Below are positions 51,001 to 61,800 of a stretch of 64,000 bases of DNA, one piece after another. The stretch comes from Luscinia megarhynchos. Taxonomy: Eukaryota; Chordata; Aves; Passeriformes; Turdidae. Under the pieces are notes generated by a model. The model had not been told where the DNA came from. It made no database searches and saw nothing but the letters and a program-made list of their open reading frames with translations. Where the stretch lies: contig JAPFBE010000003.1 in NCBI GenBank assembly GCA_034336665.1, positions 33,826,360-33,890,359 of the forward strand, given 5' to 3'. Made by a program: the position numbers and the translations under genes. How positions within the stretch are numbered: the stretch's first letter is position 1; each line of letters begins with the position of its first letter.

Positions 51001-52644
51001 CACCTTCTGTGAAACCAGATAGGTCAGGCTCTGCACAAGGCTTGAACCTCACAGGCCCTGCTGGGAACCCAATTCTTCTCAGGACAAAGAAGCATGGAAA
51101 ATATCACTATGCTGTGTTGAGTACGGGGAAAAACAAAGAAATTTCCTTGAGCAAAAAATTATGCAGATGCAACCATGAGAAAGAATATGAGCAAGTACAT
51201 TCCACCTCCTTTCTATTTTTCAAAGTTTATTACTGAGAAAAAATACTGCTGAAAGGGAACATGTTAAAAGGCTAAATGTCATGGAACAAACTTAAAAAAA
51301 GAAAGGGAGAGGCAGAATATCAATCTTCAAAGATAACAGAGTGAAACATGCATGTACTGGAACAGTTGCAACATCATTGATGCCTAACAAAGAAGAAAAA
51401 CCGCTTTTGATTTCCTTACACTGACAAACCCTGATAACTAACCACATGTTGAACTTCCACATATTGCAGCACTCTGTACAGAAACTACTGGAGAACAAGA
51501 CCCAGATCTGAACCTATAGTCTTCAGTTACCCTTAATACCTCTGGTCGATGGACAGTTTCATTTCTTTAACAGGAACAGACGTAGGCGAAGGTGCCATTT
51601 GTGCACAAGACTGCTGAATTTGCATGGGGCAGAGAATGATTAGAAAACATCTTTTCAAGAAGAGAAAAAAGAAAAAGAGACAGCAAGCAAAAGTTTTTTA
51701 TAGACATTTTGAGACGAGGTATAATTCTTACAGCAGAATTCTTAGAATCCACCGAATGGAGTGCTTTGGGGCTTTTCTCAGAAAATCCCTAACTATTGCC
51801 ATAAGCATCACAACTCTAATTTTATAATTCCACAAAGGCATGCCATCAGCACTGCATGGCTATAGGTGAGTGCCATCTCAGGGCAGGGAAGTCACCTTCC
51901 CTCACTCACAGGGATAATTAACCCTGGAGAACCAGGTGGTGCAGCATCGTCAGAAATGGTATTTACCATATGTATGGCAGAACAGAGAGCTGACTTATAG
52001 GTTGATAGAAGGAGATCATAACTTCAGAGAATTTCTTTTTCCTTATAAAATGAATGACAGGGAAACTGGAGGAAATTAACTAGAGCCAAGATTAGATTTT
52101 TGATGTAGATGTTGAGCTTTATGGTTGATATCTGTAATAATGCATTTATCTTTGACAAGCTATAGCAGACATATAGCAGAAAAATATATATAATTTTGCT
52201 GTGTAATAGTATTTTTATCTTGATGCTTTCTCTGGAGTAAAGTATTGCTGATCTTTTCCCACAGTGTTCATTCTTTCAGAGTAGTAAGTGCAGAAGTCTT
52301 ACCTTGAATGTTTTATCCTTCTTTGTTCAGTGAAGTCTAGCCTTTTTTGGCTGCAATCTACTCTGTTAGAAAACTTCCATAGAAATCTGTTATCTTTTGT
52401 ATTTTAGGAGACCACGTTCATTTATGCTGGATATTAATTTTTGTTTGGTTCAATCTTCTAATCAAAAAAAACCCACTGAATATTGTAACACATGAAATAA
52501 AATATACAGAGAAATATTGATAGCTGATATATCAACTTCTAAATAAATATATGGGAATTTGAACTTACCAGAAGATTGTAACTGAGAAGCCACAAGGTTG
52601 CCCAGTGTGAAGATCATCAAATATGCTTGAAAAATGAGTCTCAT
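38800..52644 (-). CDS. CRLF2: Cytokine receptor-like factor 2 (TSLP receptor chain), 8 coding exons
   Basis: Seen: coding exons, in transcript order, are 52644-52569, 47003-46892, 46186-46014, 44505-44366, 43625-43463, 41497-41383, 40343-40259 and 39072-38800. They total 1137 bp, which is 378 residues plus a TAA stop, with GT-AG borders and compatible phases throughout. Residues 1 to about 20-25 are a signal peptide. About 26-120 form receptor domain 1 with Cys75/Cys88, and 121-222 form domain 2 with a WSXWS-like site at 206-210 (SSAWE). A transmembrane helix spans about 234-256, and box 1 (VLPAIPDP) is at 265-272. The tail ends with Tyr375 at position -3 from the last residue. Possible N-glycosylation sites are N32, N57, N105, N128, N204 and N217. 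Known: human CRLF2 (371 aa) pairs with IL7R to bind TSLP and signals through JAK/STAT5 at the plasma membrane. The order of segments, the KPSxP linker, the KCYSF strand and the MNDxxYVxL end match it. Inference: an intact bird orthologue. Whether birds use TSLP as its ligand is not shown here. Other class I receptors fit worse. Confidence 0.93.
40259..40343 (-). CDS. CRLF2: CRLF2 exon 7, juxtamembrane box 1
   Basis: 85 bp, acceptor TTTTTTGCAG and donor GTAAAA; encodes residues 261-288. VLPAIPDPKYSFADLF matches FLIPSVPDPKSIFPGLF of human CRLF2. In this family the proline-rich box 1 is the docking site for a JAK kinase (JAK1/JAK2 reported for TSLP signalling). It ends GNLQ, equal to GNFQ in human at the same exon border. 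Confidence 0.93.
41383..41497 (-). CDS. CRLF2: CRLF2 exon 6, stalk and transmembrane helix
   Basis: 115 bp, acceptor TTATTCTTAG and donor GTAAAT; encodes residues 223-259. A short acidic stalk (CDDD) leads to a hydrophobic run from about 234 to 256, rich in Leu, Ile, Met and Val, closed by KWQR as the stop-transfer end. This corresponds to the human segment ending LLLLSLWKLWRVKK. Confidence 0.92.
43463..43625 (-). CDS. CRLF2: CRLF2 exon 5, second half of domain 2 with WSXWS-like site
   Basis: 163 bp, acceptor CTTTCTCAG and donor GTAACA; encodes residues 168-221. PRKCYSFRVRLWR matches EKCYSFWVRVKA of human CRLF2. The WSXWS position reads SSAWE (206-210), where human has PSDWS, so both first Trp and last Ser are replaced. 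A downstream Trp at 215 is kept. Six cysteines relative to the family average are not seen; the extra pair Cys173-Cys174 is unusual. Confidence 0.93.
44366..44505 (-). CDS. CRLF2: CRLF2 exon 4, first half of fibronectin-III domain 2
   Basis: 140 bp, acceptor CTTCTTCTCAG and donor GTGAGT; encodes residues 122-167. KPSPPENVTFFW followed by DTVTVSC matches KPSSPKHVRFSW...DAVTVTC in human CRLF2. YKSKFDKEWQ matches YRSPFDTEWQ. It carries Cys142 and Cys151 and an NVT motif (N128). Confidence 0.95.
45751..45769. repeat. (TA)n microsatellite in CRLF2 intron 3
   Basis: About nine TA units, 245 bases downstream of exon 3 in transcript direction. Confidence 0.9.
46014..46186 (-). CDS. CRLF2: CRLF2 exon 3, second half of receptor domain 1
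   Basis: 173 bp, acceptor TTTACAG and donor GTAAGT; encodes residues 64-120. The segment CTTYLLDQDYNSGCLF has the same cysteine spacing as CTNYLLQEGHTSGCLL in human CRLF2, which is the strongest single piece of orthology in domain 1. It holds an NGS glycosylation motif (N105). The split codon with exon 4 gives Ile121 in the linker to domain 2. Confidence 0.93.
46892..47003 (-). CDS. CRLF2: CRLF2 exon 2, first half of receptor domain 1
   Basis: 112 bp, acceptor CAG and donor GTGAGT; encodes residues 27-62 plus split codons on both sides. The strand pattern IINFNKEKMQITW aligns with the IIYFN...VQVTW start of human CRLF2. It has N-glycosylation motifs NTT (N32) and NVS (N57). It ends VSFFY, matching the LTFHY strand of the human protein. 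Confidence 0.9.
48655..48895 (-). mobile_element. CR1 LINE 3' region in CRLF2 intron 1
   Basis: The plus strand shows the antisense CR1 pattern: TGCTCAGAGCTCCATCCAGC, AAGGATGGGGCATCCACAGC, CAACCTGTTCCAGTGCCTCA, CCTAATATCCAATCC and CCCTTGTCCTGTCACTACAT. The element lies in the same orientation as the gene. It is 5' truncated, and the terminal tail is not clear. Confidence 0.92.
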
Positions 52645-52664
52645 GGTTGAAATGACACAACACA
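52569..52664 (-). CDS. CRLF2: CRLF2 exon with start codon and signal peptide
   Basis: Coding part 52644-52569: 25 codons plus one base, then donor GTAAGT. The peptide starts MRLIFQAYLMIFTLGNLVAS, a short basic start followed by a hydrophobic core and a small-residue cleavage region. The chosen ATG has a good context (ACC before, A after). A possible acceptor (TCTTCACAG) ends at 52665, which would make 52664-52645 a 20-base 5' untranslated stretch and leave the true first exon further upstream. Without that splice, an in-frame ATG at 52686 would add 14 residues. The split last codon joins exon 2 as Gly26. Confidence 0.88.
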
Positions 52665-52674
52665 CTGTGAAGAG

Positions 52675-52686
52675 ATGATTAATCAT
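52675..52686. promoter_or_regulatory. 12-base perfect palindrome next to the CRLF2 start exon
   Basis: ATGATTAATCAT reads the same on both strands and contains two TAAT-type half-sites. It overlaps the in-frame upstream ATG and lies just before the possible acceptor. A regulatory role is speculative. Confidence 0.2.
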
Positions 52687-54989
52687 AATCTCTGGATTTA
52701 CTATTTGATCACTTTATACCAGATGCTGGAGGGAAGTGGAGGAAATGACTACAGGAAATAAAAAAAATGGCTTAATCTATAGCTACAAACAAATCAGAAG
52801 TGCTGGACCTTCTTCATACAATGTAAAAAAAAAAATATCCTCAACAGCACAGTTTGTCCAATGAGACCTTTTTCAGCTTAGTCACATCATCAAAGTTTGG
52901 GTGTCCCAAGAAGACCCATTCAAACCTCAGGAGTTCTTGGAACCCCCAGCACGACTGTCTGGCACACATACAGTGTTCTGTTAACCTGCTTTGATCAAGC
53001 TCCTCCAGGGACACATTAATTCCTGGAACTAAAGTAACAAGCAACACAAAAGTCAAATACTAAGCTAGGTCGTAGGTGATAGTTAATGCAAAGCTGGTAT
53101 CACTCGTGGTTTCCACAGTCAGCATTGCAAAAGGCAGTGAGATAAACAAAGGCAAAGGTCCAAAATCCTCTGGATCCTCAGGACATGGCAACTCCCACGT
53201 GTCCCCATGTGGGTTAAAAATACATTTTTCTTCCTAAGAAATAAGTCTTATCTGTCCTTAGAGAGTATGTGAGTGTGATGAAGCCAAATTTGTCCCTTTC
53301 TGCTTTTCCCACAGGTAAAATACACTGGACTGCAAAGCTTCTAAGGTAGTTCATTGCTTGAAGGAAAGGGATAGAGGACAACAAACAATGGAAGACATAT
53401 AAAAAACCTCCTGGATTACAATTATTTTGATTTTGAGACTACACCTAAAATAATGCCTAATTCTCAAGCAACAGCATGAATTTTCACTCACCTTTTCCTT
53501 ATACCATGTATGTTGGTACCACAAGTGATTATCCTTCCCACCAGTCTTGTCTTCTTTTCCATATACTGAGGATCAAAGAAAAATGAGTCAAACAAAATCT
53601 CTCTGCTTAACTACTTTGGAACCTAAATCTAGGGCTGAGATCCTGGGGAATAAAAATGACATCTAGGTCAAAAAAACTGCTTGTATTAAGCTATTGAGCA
53701 CTGTTGATCTATTTTTGCTGCTGCTGAGAGAAGTATCAGATTTGATAGAGGGATGTAGGGCTTTGGCACCTCCCAGCTCGCCCCCATACAGCAGATACTG
53801 CCCCAACCACCTTCCTTAGGCTCTGTTTACTGGAAGCCAGCTCTGATCACCTGATTTTATTTTTTCATGTGAGTGACACCACAGGATCTGTTCTCCTGGA
53901 GGACTTTTTCTGCCTGCCTGCAGGAGTGTGCTTGATTAACTTGCCCATGTCCTCTGGGCCATTGCTCTCAAGAGGACAAGGACAGAGCATTGTCACAATG
54001 TCAGGGTCAGGCTTACACACAGTCCAGTGTGTCACTGGAGATTGGATTATTTGGCCTGAGAAAACAAGATTCATCCTGCAGCTTCATGCAGGAATAGGGA
54101 CAGCAAATGATGGAGGTGAGCTGAAAAGTTGCAGCCAGTCTGATGCTGACTGCAGAAGGGAAAATTCTGAGTGAGACACTGTGGTGGTTTGTACAGAGGA
54201 TGAGAACAATGCAAGTAATGCAAGCAAATCGAAAGAAGCCCTTTTGAGCTCATTGTTCACTTTGGATCAAACCACACAAAGATCTTGGCCCCCTGCCAGC
54301 TCCTCTAGCCACAGCAGCAGCTCTTGTGTGGCTGCAACTTCCAGCACCCTTGCTAACTTTCATCAGTTTCCTTCCTCTCTTTTTATTCTCCTTTCTATAA
54401 TTTCATTGCTGGTGTTAAATGGGTCTTGGGTCACCAAGTTCAGCATAGCAAATTGTCCCAGTTTAGTTTTTCCTTCATTTAGAGCCAAAACAATCAATAG
54501 TCTGTAATTTTCATTTATTGTTACTTACTTATTCATGGCCTTGCACACAGCCTCCACATAAAGCCCTGAAAAATAGCAAGATTATGTCTTTTTTCAGAAA
54601 TGATCCTTTTTAATTTTTAGCATTAACAGGATATGATTTCAGTGTGCTTTGAGTGAGTGGGATAAAGGGAACAGTGAATCATTTGTATAAAATAGGGAGT
54701 CCCATCACTCCATGACAAATCAGATTAGTCAACTGTGACAGGAGAGCCTGATTCCCTTGTTTTAATATGCTGCAAAGTGCATGTGTGAAGATCTCTGCTG
54801 TATACTTTGGGCACATCTTCTACCCACAGGAAAAGCCTAGGGGAGCAATCTACAAGTGTTCCTGGAATTTTTAAAATTCACACTCTTAGACAATCACGTC
54901 ACAAAGTGTCACTTGGTGGTCTCTGCTTGTATCATCATGGCTTGGCCTCTCCTAGTCTTTTTTATGAATGACAGGAAAGAAGTGAAGGG
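52687..54989. other. CRLF2 upstream region, possible noncoding 5' exon
   Basis: A strong donor (AAAAG then GTGAGT on minus) ends at 53492, so 53492 to about 53600 could be a 5' untranslated exon joining the acceptor at 52665. No TATA box or CpG island marks a promoter clearly. Nothing else was recognised. A stretch at 54178-54500 begins GTGGTGGTTTG like some avian LTRs but could not be followed. Confidence 0.35.
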
Positions 54990-55262
54990 AAAAAGATCAA
55001 GTGAAGATGGCAGGCAGACTACATGGATTAGCAAGGAGCTCCTATCTAAAATCAGACATGAAACAGATTCCACACGCAACAGGTGGAATCTGTTTGGTCT
55101 TTCAGGGACAGGGTTAGAGCAGCCAAGGCCAGCATGGAGCTGAATCTGTTAAGGGATGTGAAAGGCAACAAGAAAGGACCCACAAGTAAAAGGAGGACTG
55201 AGGAACACACAGACCTACTGCTGAATGAATCCCATGCTGTGCAGGGCCTTTGTCCACACAAT
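54990..55262 (+). mobile_element. CR1 LINE ORF2 fragment
   Basis: The plus-strand translation gives WISKELLSKIRHE, then after a frameshift RVRAAKASMELNLLRDVKGN, KKGPTSKRRTEEH and LLLNES. This matches the CR1 stretch between endonuclease and RT, usually EAK..LE.NLARDVK.NKKGF....SKRK..E.VGPLLNE. It is truncated at both ends. Confidence 0.85.
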
Positions 55263-55449
55263 GGAAATTCTTCTCTTTGTTAATGTCTGGTACTGACATT
55301 AACTGCTCCCATATGAATTTCAAATCCTTACCTAAAAGAATAAGCATGCTTGGTCATTAAAAAAAAACCAACAAAAAACCCCCCAAAAAACAGTATCAAC
55401 ATGAATGTTCCATCAGCAACTAAAAAAAGGAGTCTTTAAAATACAGACA

Positions 55450-55549
55450 GAATGGAATGGAATGGAATGGAATGGAATAGAATAGAATAGAATAGAATAG
55501 AATAGAATAGAATAGAATAGAATAGAATAGAATAGAATAGAATAGAATA
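55450..55549. repeat. (GGAAT)n to (AGAAT)n pentanucleotide array
   Basis: Five or so GGAAT units switch at about 55479 to about fourteen AGAAT units, running to the edge of the CR1 3' end. The array is the expanded ATTCT tail of that CR1, read on the opposite strand. Confidence 0.95.
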
Positions 55550-55795
55550 TTTTAGTTGGAGTGGACCTACCTAGTTGGAATGACCATCTAGTATCTAGTT
55601 TAGCTACCTGACCACTCTAGGGCTCACCAGAAATTAAAGCCTGGTATTAAGGGCATTGTTCAAATGCCTCTTAAACACTGACAGGCTTGGGACATTGACC
55701 ACCTCTTTGTAGGAAAAGTCTGTTCAGTGTTTGACTTCCCTCTCAGTAAAGAAATATTTCTCAATGTCAACTCTGAACTTCAAAAAAAAAAAAGA
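55550..55795 (-). mobile_element. CR1 LINE 3' end with ATTCT-type tail
   Basis: The plus strand shows antisense CR1: TAGTTGGAGTGGACCTACC, CTGACCACT, AAGGGCATTGTTCAAATGCC, TCTTAAACACTGACAGGCTT, ATTGACCACCTC, CAGTGTTTGACTTCCCTCTC and GTAAAGAAATATTTCTCAAT. The 3' end is at the low coordinate, next to the pentamer array. It is 5' truncated, with an A-rich run following at 55782-55806. Confidence 0.93.
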
Positions 55796-55809
55796 AAAAA
55801 GAAAATAAA

Positions 55810-58800
55810 TCTGTTGGCTGAAATTAAACATCTTTTCAAAAACCAGAATCAAGCAAGGACCTGTACAAAACTAACAACTGAATAGTTTAAGTTATATAGT
55901 TGAAATATAATAGAAAAAAAAATAATGGGTAGTATACAACAATTCATTTCTTGGATGGGATTGCCTGTTTCATTTAGAAAGTCTTTCATTTTGCTAGTTA
56001 ATGGTGCATGTTCCATTTTTTACTACATTCCTTTGTTAAATTTTATCCTTGCTGTGTGTATCCTTAAAAACATTTGTAAGAAGTAATACATATTTGTTCT
56101 TTAAATTTTGCTTTTGTTTTCTGGGGGGAAAAAAAAATGAAGTTGTAAATTCAGGGATGCATCCTCAATTTTGGGATTTGCATCAAATGGAAATCATTTG
56201 CACATCTCAAAGTCATTTGCACTTCTCTTTCTAACATCTCTTTTCCCATCTGTTTATATAAACACCACATGTTGGATCATTCAATTAAAGGTCTAAATGG
56301 CCAAAGTAAATTTTACTATACAGTCTATAAAGCAATCTGTTGAAGACAGAGGAGTTGTGTACAAGTAAATTTATGAAGACCTTTTGATTGTATAATCCTT
56401 AAGATTATGTAATATTAGAAGTCTCATGATTTAATATACCTTAATATACATTAAAAACAAATAAGACTATGTAATTACACAATGCAGTGTTATAGTCCTG
56501 TAATGCTAGGAAAGGTTAGAGGCTAAATATAATTTCTGTGAGTTTCAGTTACTCTCCTTTGAAGAAGTCTGCTGTTTCCATCTGCCATGATGAAGTATCT
56601 TGACCTATATTTGAGATTTCCAATCCTCTGGCACATTCCTTTTCAAAACACCCAACACATCTACCCTTGGTCTTTCCTAGTAAAAGTCTGGCTCTTGCCA
56701 TGCTGGAACAATTGCATTGCAGGTGAGGGGATTTATTCCTGTTCCCTAAAATGGTAAAGAAGCTGAGAGGGATGCCACAGGAATGGATAGTGAACATATA
56801 TATGGAGAAAAGGTCTGATTTATTAAAGAATATATAAGCTGTAATAGGTGAGAAACTATGGTGGATTACATAGAAGAGAAAACCTAAATATTCATTTCTG
56901 GAAGAAAGTACATCCTTCTATGGAGGTACCTTTCCCACAACTAAATAAAAAGTAAAGCAGGAGACAAGAAGAAACTTCAAACTGGTCACTGGTGTTTCCA
57001 TTGCTAAAAAGAAAGAATAAGTAATGGAATTGGTATAAAACCAGTAATATTTCCTTCTCCCACCATAAAGCTATTTCATTCTGTGTATCTCATTTCTCCA
57101 TGAGTCCTCACTGCTGAGTGCAGTGGGCAGGAGACCACATCAGGAATATGTGTGAGCATTATTTAATCTTCCTGAGAGTGAACTCCTTTGGAACACCTCC
57201 AACAAAACACGCAAGGTAAAGTGAGAAATCACAACATGAATGAAGAAGATTTGATGGTTAAATAGCCATTTCAAAACTGGATCATAGCCTCTCCCATACG
57301 TAAAATGCACTATTGAAATCCTGGCCTGTTTTCAAACCATGAGAGAAATAGCATTGTTTCTGAAAATCAACTTTTATGTCCCACACTGATCTATCTATTG
57401 CAGAGATTCATGACTGTCACCTTTTCAGCTCCTGGGGTCCATAGTGGCATTCTGTTCTCAGGTAGCAAACATGTGAAACTTGACTCCAGGAAAGCTAAGA
57501 TGTTAGAAAGGAGGAAAAGAATAAGATTTGGTCTTGATTTGCTTCTGTGTTTGTAAAGAATAGGGTGACATGTGAGGAATAAGACTGCAAGGAAAGCAGG
57601 TGGCAACCAAAAGGGTTTTGCCTGCAACACGTACTCCATCTCCAGGGCACACAGAGGTGGGGCACCAGGCAGGCACTGATCTCATGCTTATGTTCTCTGA
57701 AGATGTTGAAAGCTCCTGTGCATGTTGCTGAGTCCCAAATGGTCAGGAAACTCCATGAAATGCACCTGGGATTTCCAGCTGGCTTTCCTCCCCCCCCTCC
57801 CCTGCCTGCTGCAGACAGTGATGGGGAGGAGATAAGGTTCAGTTTGAGAGCTCTTCCGGAGAAGCATCTGCACTGCACATAGAGGAGATACCGAAAGTGA
57901 GATAGGGACATCGAGAATGACTTTTTTCCACACTACTTTTAGTTTCTTATGAATCCAGTTACTTTCACATATTACGACTAAATGCAGCTGTTGGAATTTT
58001 CTGCTGTTGTGTGCTGAATTTAACGTTGTGAGTCAGATTATTGAAGTAGATCTATTTTGTTGTTTACAACTTTTTGGGGTATTTGTTGGAAACGGACAAG
58101 TGACAGGCTGTTCCTGCAGCCTCTTTTGTGACTGCAGTCAAGCTACAGCAGCAGCAAACCTGTGCTCATAGCCTTTCAGCAAAATGTTGATTTCAGCATG
58201 CACTGGCATAGCCTTGAAAAAGCCAACCACCACCAGATTTTACCCATTGATGATATGGTGGTATTTCAGAAGCTTGGCAGGTGGAAGGTGTATTGAAACA
58301 GGCTAAATGCTGTCTGTGCTCAAATTAGCAACAAACACTTGTGGCATCTGGAATAAAACATTTTACTTTTTTTTTTTTTAAATAATGTAACAGCGTGAAA
58401 CTACTACAGTAGTCAATAATCTCAGGATGTACTGAGATGACTGCAGATTCTTATCTGTGAAAAGCATTTTAATCCCTGTCTCAGGTATTTGTTTTGAAAG
58501 ACACAGGTACTACACTCATTTCATTCCTCAGAATGTTTATTTCATTGACTTCTATATTTTTTTTAGGTAAGAAAAAGCTGCCCAAAAATTAGAGCTTACT
58601 AAAAATTCCATTATTTTGAAATTGCTGAACAAAGAATTTTGGAAACATAGGACTTGAATTTTTGAACTGCCCCTGATCTCTGTTGGTATTTTCTTACTAA
58701 GAATTTTTATTTGCTTTCTCGTATCATTACAATTCTTATCCCACATGGACTTTGACTGAGAATCATCACTCTTCACCTCTAACATGCCTTAATTCAATCA

Positions 58801-61800
58801 CAGAAAGATCTGCACAGCTGGTACTTGAGCCATGAACCTGTGATACACTGAACAGTTCATTCTCATTTTCATAACAGATTAAATCTCTCATGAACTTTCT
58901 GCTCCTGAAAGCCCAATATTCCAGACTGCAATCACTGTTTAAATATATTTACGTTCTCTTGAATTTAATTCTTGCACAAAATATGATAAAATCAAAGATA
59001 TTTTGAACAGTGTTGTCTTGCCCTTGAAATCAGGTATTGAATTCATTTAATTAAGATTAAAATCAGCAAATATTTTAGACCAGTCACAGGGCAGTGCAGG
59101 AATCAGAATATGAGAGCAGGGAGCTGTGAAGGAGAAATATGCAGGGAACAGAATCTCCTTATTCTGATGTTGCTCTCAGGAAAAAAAACCACCTTAGTCA
59201 CAGTGGGGGATTTGTACCCCTGACTGAATGAAGGAAATATAAACAGATCCTTTTTTTCTAACAGTGCAATGCACTGTGCCACAAGCATTTGTTATAGATG
59301 GCAACAATCCTTAATTTTCCAGGGTGTTGAAGACTGATGGGTTTTGCCAGAGTATGAGGTGTGGGTGGGGCTTTTTAATGGCACTAGAACTTTGGGGGAC
59401 CCTAAGAAGAGCTACAGATTACCTATGAAAATTTATCTAGAACAGGTTTGCTCTGAAGATTGTTATCTGCACTGAGCAGCAAGCATGGAGCAGAGATCCC
59501 TGACCTTGCAGACCGAGGACACACCTACAGCACATCATCTGAAAAGAGAAACAAGGCCTTCAAGTTTCGTTCTGGCTCTAGGAAGATTATATTGCTTATT
59601 TTCTTTGTTTCTTCACCCAATTATTTTAGCATCAGCTGTTTTGAATGTGCCCTCCAGAATAGGCATATTTCTACTTTAACCTAACCTGTGTTTTGCACAG
59701 GGTGGTTTCGATCTGACAGCAAGGGCTTTTCATGACAGCCTGCTGTGATTCTTAAACAAGCAGTTGAGGCACCCTAGCAGGTGCCCAGCTCTCTGAAGTG
59801 TTCCTTGAGGCTGTCCAGGAAGGAGCAGAGCTTCTTCTATAGCAGCAGGCTGGTGTGAGAGCTGTCATTGCTGGGGGATCAAGGGAAATCACGTCTTCCA
59901 ACGAAGAGCAATAGCTGGGAAAGCCTCCAGCCTCTGGGAAGCTAATGCAAGCAGGTTTGGACTCTGATGGGTCTCAATCAGGCTTTAATAAATAAGGACT
60001 ACTGAAAATTTGCCAGGTTTATCTAAAATATCAAAAGTGAGGTTTTCTAATATTCACAAAAGAAACGTGAAATGACCACTTTTTATAACGTACCCAAAAA
60101 ATTATCCCACATCTGTTAAAAAGAGGATCTTTTAAGGCATCTTGAACTACAGAACTCTCTTTCCACATTGTATCGAGGTCAAGCCAGTTTTTCATTTACG
60201 AACACACATAATAAATTTATTTGTGTCTTGCAGACAAGAGGAGAGGGAAGACAAGCCAACTGTGTCACCTGCCTTTGGGTTGTATTCCTACCAACCATTT
60301 CCTGCAGGATTATAGGGGCTTCATTCTGAGCCCTGTTTCTGTCTATCAGCTCAGGAGCTGGTCATCCTTACATCTTACTGAGTTCTTTCCTGAACTCAGT
60401 TCTGAGAATGAGCTCTTTCCTAGTGTTTTTGTGTTCTTGATTATGTGTGTCTGTGTGTGCACTCACACACACATCTGTATGTGTAGCTACTCTATAAATG
60501 GATGCATAAATACATGTGTAACCATATTCCATGATGCAGACATATGAACATACTCATGTATTTTATTATTTTACCCTGGGATGAATCAGACACTTATAGT
60601 TCATATTTCTCTATACAATGAAATCAAATTTCAAGTGATTTCAGTGCACCCCTCAGAATATTTCATAATTAATACTCTCCACTGTCTGAAAGTCTAATAA
60701 GCAGCTAATCTACCTCTCTGGCTCACTCCCACTTGTGATGTGGGAGTGTTGAACACAGCCAAATGTGTTGGTTTACATTTGTGCATTATGCACATTTTCA
60801 CAGCAAGTACTGTCATAGTAGGTGGAGTCACTAGCTGCTCAAGTGCCTTCAGGTGATGGACTTTATATTGTAAACATCACAGACTGGATCCAAACCTGGT
60901 TTTCCCTTGGGTTTGGCCAGATGTGAAGCACTAGCTGAAGGAGTCCTGCCTTGCTGACTGTGGCAGGAGAGGTCTTGGGGAGGCAGTGCTGGCCACTGAT
61001 GGGCTCTGCCCCGTGTTCCTGCCAGTGTGGGTCGGGAGCAGCTCTGCCAGGGCCACAGCTCCAGCTCTGCACTCTGGCTTCAAACTCAGCCCTCCCAGGG
61101 GAGGACTCAGCCATGTGAGCACACAGGCTCGAGTGTGAGAATGGGGATGACCTGCGTGGGGATAAAGTCCTCCACAAACTCCTCAAGAGAACACAGCATC
61201 TGCTTAAGCTAATACTGCATCTGCTGTGACTGCTTAAGATGTTGGACTAATGAATAGCAACTTCATGGATCTCAAGTGTGGATGCTCTAGGGAATACAGG
61301 GAAATAAGATGGCTTTGAATGCCTGAGTAGTGAAAAGTTGAAAACCAGATAAATTTTTAAAATTAGCATTTGATTGCATGCAGAGCTGAGCTGAAAAGTG
61401 TGATACATCCAGGCACACTCATGGAAAAAGCAGGATCAGCTCCAGCTCTTCCATTTTAACCACACCAGCAAAGCCACGGTTATTTGTATTTCACCTTGTT
61501 AAATTACTCTAGTGCTCTGCTTTTGTCCAGTATTTTATTTCAGAATGAAATGAAGCACAGCTTCCTTTAACTCATTCCATCAATAAAGGGTTCAATCTTT
61601 TTTTAAAATTTTTTGTGTATATTAATTTAGCGAACAAATTCATACACAAAACATTATTTGAACTTAAACATATTAAATCTTAAAGCATTTAAATCACCAC
61701 CTGTAAAGATTTCAAAAGTTAAAATGTTAATTTCTCCAAACTTCTGATTTTATTAAATTAAAAAGATTAAATTATAATATCAATAAGAAATTTAAATTGT

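Larger units (their letters stand above)
39073..52568 (-). other. CRLF2 introns
   Basis: Seven introns; the largest is intron 1 (47004-52568, about 5.6 kb). All use GT-AG. Apart from the CR1 piece at 48.7 kb, a (TA)n run at 45.75 kb and poly-T/poly-A stretches, they show no other gene or RNA. Several AT-rich stretches in intron 1 (near 50.0-50.2 kb) are unexplained. Confidence 0.85.

Noticed and set aside
54178..54510. Possible further LTR beginning GTGGTGGTTTG
   Set aside because: Only the opening resembles an avian LTR; the body and end could not be matched by eye.
57495..57911. 138-codon open frame on the minus strand, the longest non-repeat frame
   Set aside because: The peptide has no signal, domain or conserved pattern. 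A poly-Gly stretch comes from a C-rich run, so it is probably chance.
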